Source: Kriegella sp965368185
GTDB lineage: Bacteria; Bacteroidota; Bacteroidia; Flavobacteriales; Flavobacteriaceae
Length of the DNA: 64,000 bases
Reading direction: 5' to 3'
Assembly: GCA_965368185.1 (NCBI GenBank)
Contig: CBDULZ010000006.1
Span: 27,134-91,133 of the forward strand
Part shown: piece by piece, positions 59,723 through 64,000 of the stretch
How the letters are laid out: every line of letters starts with the position of its first letter
Position numbering within the stretch: position 1 is the first letter of the stretch
Position numbers and translations under genes: made by a program
Notes under the pieces: generated by a model
The model's input: the letters and a program-made list of their open reading frames with translations, nothing else
What the model was told of the DNA's origin: nothing
Database searches by the model: none

Positions 59723-60323
59723 CGGCTTCTTCTTTTATCATCATTAAACCATTAGTCTTGTGTGCCTTTAAAAGACTAAGATCTTTATAAAAATCCATTC
59801 CCTCCCCATCCATTACGGTACCATCTTCAGGATTGGTGTATGTAAATTTTTCCTGCGTAAAAATCCATTCGTTATCTTGATCGTAGTATAATTGAGGGGT
59901 TTCCAGCTTTTTCCCATCATGAGATTCTATTACCACATTACCTTGTAAATCTATCAGATTGGATATGGAATAAACAATTCCGTAATCGGCCCTAATAATA
60001 CTTTTGCGATTAGTATCATCAAAAAAATCAACCTGCAGCCCTTCAGGAAAAGTCATGTGTGGAAAAGAAAGATTCTCATAGTTTTTGCCAACCGAACTTT
60101 TCAGAACCGCAATAACCTTCGACGATGCGGAATCTTCACTCTCAAGATCCTTTTTGGCTTTGGTCCGTACCAGCGTAAAATTTTGTGCGATGCCTCTTGG
60201 GTACATTTGCTTTTGGGCTTCGTCACCGACCCTTTTATAATTATCTTGACACGAAAAAAAAAGCATCGCCGTTAAAAACAAAACGGCAATGCAATTCAAT
60301 TTATTTCCAAAAAATAGTGTCAC
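59715..60323 (-). CDS. lptC: LPS export ABC-system periplasmic protein LptC
   Basis: A 202-residue predicted lipoprotein-like LptC. The N terminus has LFLTAMLFFSCQDNYKRVG with lipobox FFSC, whereas the enterobacterial protein has a membrane helix. The body shows the OstA/LptC beta-jellyroll pattern: FPEGLQVDFFDDTNRKSII, ADYGIVYSISNLIDLQGNVV and WIFTQEKFTYTNPEDG. It would pass LPS from LptB2FG to LptA. It starts 3 bases after the TPR gene ends. Confidence 0.9.
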   Translation of the reverse strand: MTLFFGNKLNCIAVLFLTAMLFFSCQDNYKRVGDEAQKQMYPRGIAQNFTLVRTKAKKDLESEDSASSKVIAVLKSSVGKNYENLSFPHMTFPEGLQVDFFDDTNRKSIIRADYGIVYSISNLIDLQGNVVIESHDGKKLETPQLYYDQDNEWIFTQEKFTYTNPEDGTVMDGEGMDFYKDLSLLKAHKTNGLMMIKEEADD

Positions 60324-60326
60324 ATC

Positions 60327-61700
60327 TTATAAATTGGGCACTTTTACGCTTCCGCCGACCCAACAGCTGAAAGATATTGTCTTACCGGCATTACCTGAAT
60401 TGAAAATATCGGTCTTAGAAGGTGCTTTAGCCCTATAACTGGCAGCAGCCTGATTAGCACTCGAGCTCAATGCAGGATCTACCCGACCAGCCCTAACAGC
60501 CATATCAGTGGCTTTCCAGTAAATCGCCCTTTTCTCAAAAGTAGTAGATCCGCAATCATTTGCGCTACTTGCGTAGAGGTTGGCAATCAACAAATAGGCC
60601 CGACCGTTCGCAGGATCGGCATCTATTGCCATTTGCGCATATTTTCTAGCTGTAGATTTGCTTCCTTTTCTTTTATTAATAACAGCAACTTTGTAAGCTA
60701 TGCCAGATCTCTTTTTAGAATCCGTCTGAAGGCTCATCGCCTTGTCAAAATCGGCCAATGCGCCCTGTGTGTCACCATTTTTCATTTTAATCGTTCCACT
60801 ATAAACCCATCCTTCGGCAGATGGATCCAATGCCATTTGAGTTTCAAACAATTTTTGAAACATTGGATCGTCTGTACATTCTTTATTGAACATTCTACCA
60901 ACGGCACGCTTTACCCAAGTAACATCACCCTTTTTGTCTTCGTAACTCTTTTCATACAATGGAATCAAATTGCTGCAATCTGCTAAACCACCTAATTTCG
61001 AATCAATGCTACCAGCGATTTTACCATACGATTCAGAATTCGTAGTAGCTATTTTCAGCGATTTTTTCTCTTTGGAAGTTATCGTTTTTAATGAATCTTT
61101 AGGCAACAATTTGGTGACAATGTCGGTCAATTGACTATTCTCTTCCTCTATTTTGTCATTTACGTCATCATAGACATCGAATACTTCTTGTAAATCTTTT
61201 TTGCCAGCTTTGTGCAAATCGACCAAACTCGAGAAATAGAGATAAAGTGCCCTGGGGTTCTTAAAGTTCTTACCGTCTTCTTGAAAGGCCTTATGCAACA
61301 TTTCATAAATTTCTGCATCAGAACCCATTTTGTTCTCATACTTGAATAACGCTTTATCAATGGCAACCCCGGCTTTTGAATACTTATTAGGAAAATATTT
61401 GATGCTATTATCATATAGCTCCATCATATCATTTATGTACCCATCTTTTTCCGTACCCGATGATTTCTCTATTTTATCGGCAAGTATTCGCTCACCATAT
61501 AAAATATTAGCCCTGTTTATGTCGGGACAATTATCATACACCATTTTCCAAGGTGTATATGCTGCTTCATAGTTTTTTACCTTAGCATGCTCTACATAAA
61601 TCGAAAGGTTGGTCATACATTCCTGATTTTGTGCTTGTGCATTACTAACTCCTATGAACCCCAAAAGCATTACGGCCGTGAAGTAAAATTTCCTTTTCAT
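60327..61700 (-). CDS. Exported tetratricopeptide-repeat protein
   Basis: A 457-residue secreted protein with signal peptide (MKRKFYFTAVMLLGFIGVSN, then AQAQ). It is helical throughout, with TPR-like pairs best seen at about 300-395 (EGWVYSGTIKMKNGDTQGAL, AYKVAVINKRKGSKSTARKY, DPANGRAYLLIANLYASSAN). The C terminus, ending SCWVGGSVKVPNL, has a conserved-looking Cys. It is encoded between the barrel protein and lptC. It may scaffold periplasmic or outer-membrane assembly, but function is unknown. Confidence 0.8.
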   Translation of the reverse strand: MKRKFYFTAVMLLGFIGVSNAQAQNQECMTNLSIYVEHAKVKNYEAAYTPWKMVYDNCPDINRANILYGERILADKIEKSSGTEKDGYINDMMELYDNSIKYFPNKYSKAGVAIDKALFKYENKMGSDAEIYEMLHKAFQEDGKNFKNPRALYLYFSSLVDLHKAGKKDLQEVFDVYDDVNDKIEEENSQLTDIVTKLLPKDSLKTITSKEKKSLKIATTNSESYGKIAGSIDSKLGGLADCSNLIPLYEKSYEDKKGDVTWVKRAVGRMFNKECTDDPMFQKLFETQMALDPSAEGWVYSGTIKMKNGDTQGALADFDKAMSLQTDSKKRSGIAYKVAVINKRKGSKSTARKYAQMAIDADPANGRAYLLIANLYASSANDCGSTTFEKRAIYWKATDMAVRAGRVDPALSSSANQAAASYRAKAPSKTDIFNSGNAGKTISFSCWVGGSVKVPNL

Positions 61701-61742
61701 TTGATTACATATTTTATATTTGGTTAATGTACTAAATTTTTC

Positions 61743-63035
61743 TTAATTTATTTTCCTTTTTCGGAACCATAAATCATTCAAAGACAATCCTACATTGACT
61801 TTAAAGTAACTTTCTTCGATTAAATCGGCAGATGTTGTGCCCCTTCTTCCCAATTCAAAACCAAGGTTAAGGTTTGATGGAATCAATCTACTCAACGGTA
61901 GTCCAACTCCAAAAGTTATGCCAAAGTTATTAATTTCTTTGTCATTGACCATCATACCGGTCTTGTCATATCGCAGCCCTGCCCGATATGTAACCCTTTT
62001 AAGATAGTTATCGAAAGAGTCGTAGTCGGGAGTTATGAAACCTCCCAAGGCCAGCGTACTTGCATCTTCATATACCAAATTTTCAGTATCCAAAAAATTA
62101 TTCGAATAATTGCTCAACCCTTGAAAACTGTACTCGGCCCCTAAGAACCATTTTCTATCTTCTCCATAGCCCAAACCTAGCGTCGTCGTCGTGGGTATCT
62201 GAAAACCTTCTTTCTCAAGACCTTGTGCAGCCAAATCAACTTCTACAACCTCTATATCTCCACCATTCTGCAGTGAAAAAGAACCGATTCTTCTCGTATT
62301 TCTAGTAACCAAATTTGCCTGGGTATTGATACGCAAATTGGTATGAAGCGTATGTCTCTCACTTATTTTTGGTGTGTAATTCAAAGCATAGATGAAATCT
62401 ACCCCATTTACCTTTGACAGTCGTTCGTCTTTCGTGCCGAACTGCACATCTTCCGTCATTTGTAATCGGCTACTTTCTATGGTCCCAAAATTCAAATTCG
62501 CCGTAACACCGACACTTAAGTCTTTAATTACTTCGTAACCTATAGAAAAGTATACCTTGTTCAAGCCACCTTCACCAGTATATTGATTGGTGACCACCTC
62601 CCCATTGCTGTTCGTGGTCTCCGATACCAGATTATAGCCCACTGAAGAATAAGGCAAAACCCCAAAACCAATCCCTACACCCTTGCGCCAACTAAAGGCC
62701 AAGGAAAGATAATCAAGATTCGTTATCGAACTACTTTGCTGTTCAGTAAAGCTTTTTAGACGCAATTCTTTACGGGAGACCCCTGCGGCATATGTAGTGA
62801 TTCCAAAATCACCCCCTGCCGGTATTCCCAATTTGCTGTAGGCAGCTGGGTTTTTAAGGTTTATATGGATACTATCAGCGTAGACAGCGATACCCCCCAT
62901 CATTTGATTCTCAGCGGTACCCGTAGTTCGCAAGTCTCCAATTCCGAAGTAGGAATATGGCGAAGCAGTACCATTTTGGGCAAACAGGCCGGTTACGGCA
63001 CCGTATACCAACAAAATAACAATTTTTTTAATCAT
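61743..63035 (-). CDS. Outer-membrane beta-barrel protein (OmpP1/FadL-like)
   Basis: A 430-residue barrel protein. Signal peptide MIKKIVILLVYGAVTGLFAQ; the mature start NGTASPYSYFGIGDLRTTGT resembles flavobacterial OmpP1/FadL-like proteins. Repeated strands (FSIGYEVIKDLSVGVTANLN, TTTLGLGYGEDRKWFLGAEY) close with FKVNVGLSLNDLWF. Hydrophobic-compound transport is the family role, not shown here. The ATG directly abuts the coaX TGA, so it is coupled to coaX. Confidence 0.83.
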   Translation of the reverse strand: MIKKIVILLVYGAVTGLFAQNGTASPYSYFGIGDLRTTGTAENQMMGGIAVYADSIHINLKNPAAYSKLGIPAGGDFGITTYAAGVSRKELRLKSFTEQQSSSITNLDYLSLAFSWRKGVGIGFGVLPYSSVGYNLVSETTNSNGEVVTNQYTGEGGLNKVYFSIGYEVIKDLSVGVTANLNFGTIESSRLQMTEDVQFGTKDERLSKVNGVDFIYALNYTPKISERHTLHTNLRINTQANLVTRNTRRIGSFSLQNGGDIEVVEVDLAAQGLEKEGFQIPTTTTLGLGYGEDRKWFLGAEYSFQGLSNYSNNFLDTENLVYEDASTLALGGFITPDYDSFDNYLKRVTYRAGLRYDKTGMMVNDKEINNFGITFGVGLPLSRLIPSNLNLGFELGRRGTTSADLIEESYFKVNVGLSLNDLWFRKRKIN

Positions 63036-63764
63036 TCAAGGTTTGTTGTACTCCAACAAATGGTTTAATCCTTCTAGGAGAAAATTGGAATGCGCAAATA
63101 TGGTATTTTTTAATCGTTTAGACAAAAAATGGACATCACCGCCTGTTAAAATAACTGTTAAATCTGTGAAACGGGAATTATATTGATCTATGACCCCATC
63201 AATTTCATGACAAATGCCGTTTATCACTCCACTTTGAATACTACTCTCGGTAGAGTTGCCAATAAAGTCAAAAGGGGCTTCAAATTTGAGCAAGGGCAAA
63301 TTCAAAGTCTGTTCGTGCAATGCCCTATAGCGCATGTTCAAACCTGGCGAGATTGCACCACCCAAATACTCACCATAGTCGTTGATCATATCATACGTAA
63401 CACAGGTACCCGCATCGATGACCAAAGTATTGCCTTTTTGATTGTAATAAAAAGCGGCGGTGGCCAGAGCAATTCTATCGGCACCAAGCGTTCGCGGTGT
63501 TGCATAGGAATTTTTAAACGGTGTCTTGGTTTTGTGATCCAAGATATGAACGAAACAAAAAACGGATAGCACCTTGACCATTTTTTCATCAAGTTGCCCC
63601 ACTACCGAAACGATGGCCCGCTCCAATGCGGGGTAGCGATCGCAGACTTCCTTTACCTGTTCGGCCTGCTCTTCACCATGCAATTGTTGCTGATGCAGCA
63701 ATGTACCCTTATCAAAAACGGCCAGTTTGACCGAACTGTTACCGACGTCTATAATTAAGTTCAT
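63036..63764 (-). CDS. coaX: Type III pantothenate kinase CoaX
   Basis: A 242-residue enzyme phosphorylating pantothenate at the first step of CoA synthesis. The N-terminal phosphate loop MNLIIDVGNSSVKLAVFDKG, the pantothenate site TPRTLGADRIALATAAFYYN (about 89-108), and the catalytic DAGTCVTYDMIND with GGAISPGLNMRYRAL are intact. It heads the envelope operon running to the CNNM gene. A near-match -7 box (GATCTTTG) lies 4 bases before the ATG. Confidence 0.96.
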   Translation of the reverse strand: MNLIIDVGNSSVKLAVFDKGTLLHQQQLHGEEQAEQVKEVCDRYPALERAIVSVVGQLDEKMVKVLSVFCFVHILDHKTKTPFKNSYATPRTLGADRIALATAAFYYNQKGNTLVIDAGTCVTYDMINDYGEYLGGAISPGLNMRYRALHEQTLNLPLLKFEAPFDFIGNSTESSIQSGVINGICHEIDGVIDQYNSRFTDLTVILTGGDVHFLSKRLKNTIFAHSNFLLEGLNHLLEYNKP

Positions 63765-63816
63765 AGAGCAAAGATCAAAAAATGTTGGGTAACGAACACC
63801 TTTTTTTGATTATTTG

Positions 63817-63847
63817 TTTGCAGTTCTTAAATTTGAAATTATATTTG
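63817..63847 (+). promoter_or_regulatory. Full -33/-7 promoter of tRNA-Phe
   Basis: TTTG at 63817-63820, a spacer of exactly 19 bases, then TATATTTG at 63840-63847. This is a full match to the Bacteroidota housekeeping consensus and points to a strongly expressed tRNA whose precursor starts near 63852. Confidence 0.85.
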
Positions 63848-63884
63848 CACCCGCCTTAGCAAAGCCGTTGGCTTAAAATGGCAT

Positions 63885-63957
63885 GGTGCCTTAGCTCAGT
63901 TGGTAGAGCAATGGACTGAAAATCCATGTGTCCCTGGTTCGATTCCTGGAGGCACCA
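63885..63957 (+). tRNA. tRNA-Phe (anticodon GAA)
   Basis: 73 bases fold as a complete cloverleaf. The 7-bp acceptor GGTGCCT pairs with AGGCACC, the D arm GCTC with GAGC, the anticodon stem ATGGA with TCCAT around loop CTGAAAA (anticodon GAA), and the T arm CCTGG with CCTGG around TTCGATT. The T stem has a T-T mismatch at its middle pair (51-63). Discriminator A; the CCA end is not encoded (CAA follows). It is a single gene between a consensus promoter and a terminator, and a predicted MiaB substrate at A37. Confidence 0.97.
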
Positions 63958-63961
63958 CAAG

Positions 63962-63987
63962 AATCCCCGTACAAACGGGGATTTTTT
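63962..63987 (+). terminator. Terminator after tRNA-Phe
   Basis: The 9-bp stem AATCCCCGT (63962-63970) with ACGGGGATT (63975-63983) and a 4-base loop is followed by TTTTG. It begins 5 bases after the mature tRNA end. Confidence 0.93.
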
Positions 63988-64000
63988 GTTTATGGCACAT

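Overview
The window is a stretch of chromosome from a marine-type Flavobacteriaceae bacterium (phylum Bacteroidota). The evidence is the gliding/type IX secretion core gldK-gldL-gldM-gldN, the A-rich gene leaders, repeated Bacteroidota -7 promoter boxes (TAnnTTTG), Lpt/LpxB genes of a Gram-negative envelope, and a class II HMG-CoA reductase for a mevalonate pathway. The genus cannot be fixed from sequence alone; Zobellia, Maribacter or Arenibacter relatives are plausible. Genes are dense: no gap exceeds 300 bases, and I see no insertion sequence, prophage, CRISPR array or rRNA.

Region 1-12,200 is almost all minus strand: topA, an arginase-fold protein that has lost metal ligands, the gldKLMN motor and ring genes, an FAD oxidoreductase, and the start of an EamA transporter cut by the window edge. 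An LVIVD lipoprotein, a methyltransferase and a possible gene remnant follow. Region 12,300-19,300 (plus) holds miaB, a sigma-54 activator without a receiver domain, lptE, a TPR protein, secG and groES-groEL. Region 19,400-28,430 is a metal-handling, probably copper, cluster: HYC_CC_PP-type protein, HMA-AraC regulator, CopA ATPase, TonB-dependent receptor and periplasmic HMA protein. A beta-barrel protein and a DUF3179 lipoprotein lie downstream, and a small Cys-rich secreted protein is divergent.

Region 28,600-36,600 (plus) holds a free-Met-sulfoxide reductase-like GAF protein, purH and the rod-shape cluster mreB-mreC-mreD-mrdA-rodA. Region 36,600-40,430 has a secreted-type nuclease and a methionine-sulfoxide repair cluster (msrB, msrA, a redoxin, a small GNAT, an 82-residue protein and a divergent MsrA paralogue). 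Region 40,470-53,400 holds an SLC13 carrier, a tail-specific protease, surE, lpxB, an NlpC/P60 lipoprotein, comEC, a peptide transporter and a DPP-IV peptidase.

Region 53,600-64,000 carries the HMG-CoA reductase/GHMP kinase pair, then a minus-strand envelope operon (coaX, barrel protein, TPR protein, lptC, a small membrane protein, a CNNM/CorC protein) ending at PpiD, and tRNA-Phe with a textbook promoter and terminator.

The common theme is building and repairing the cell envelope: secretion/gliding motor, LPS transport, cell-wall elongation, periplasmic folding and oxidative repair of methionine, plus metal efflux. The best leads for new biology are the degenerate arginase-fold gene between topA and gldK, the MsrA-variant/82-residue module, the HMA-AraC regulated metal cluster with its dedicated receptor, a set of -7 boxes placed so close to ATG codons that leaderless mRNAs are likely, and inverted repeats in front of the redoxin and ppiD genes.
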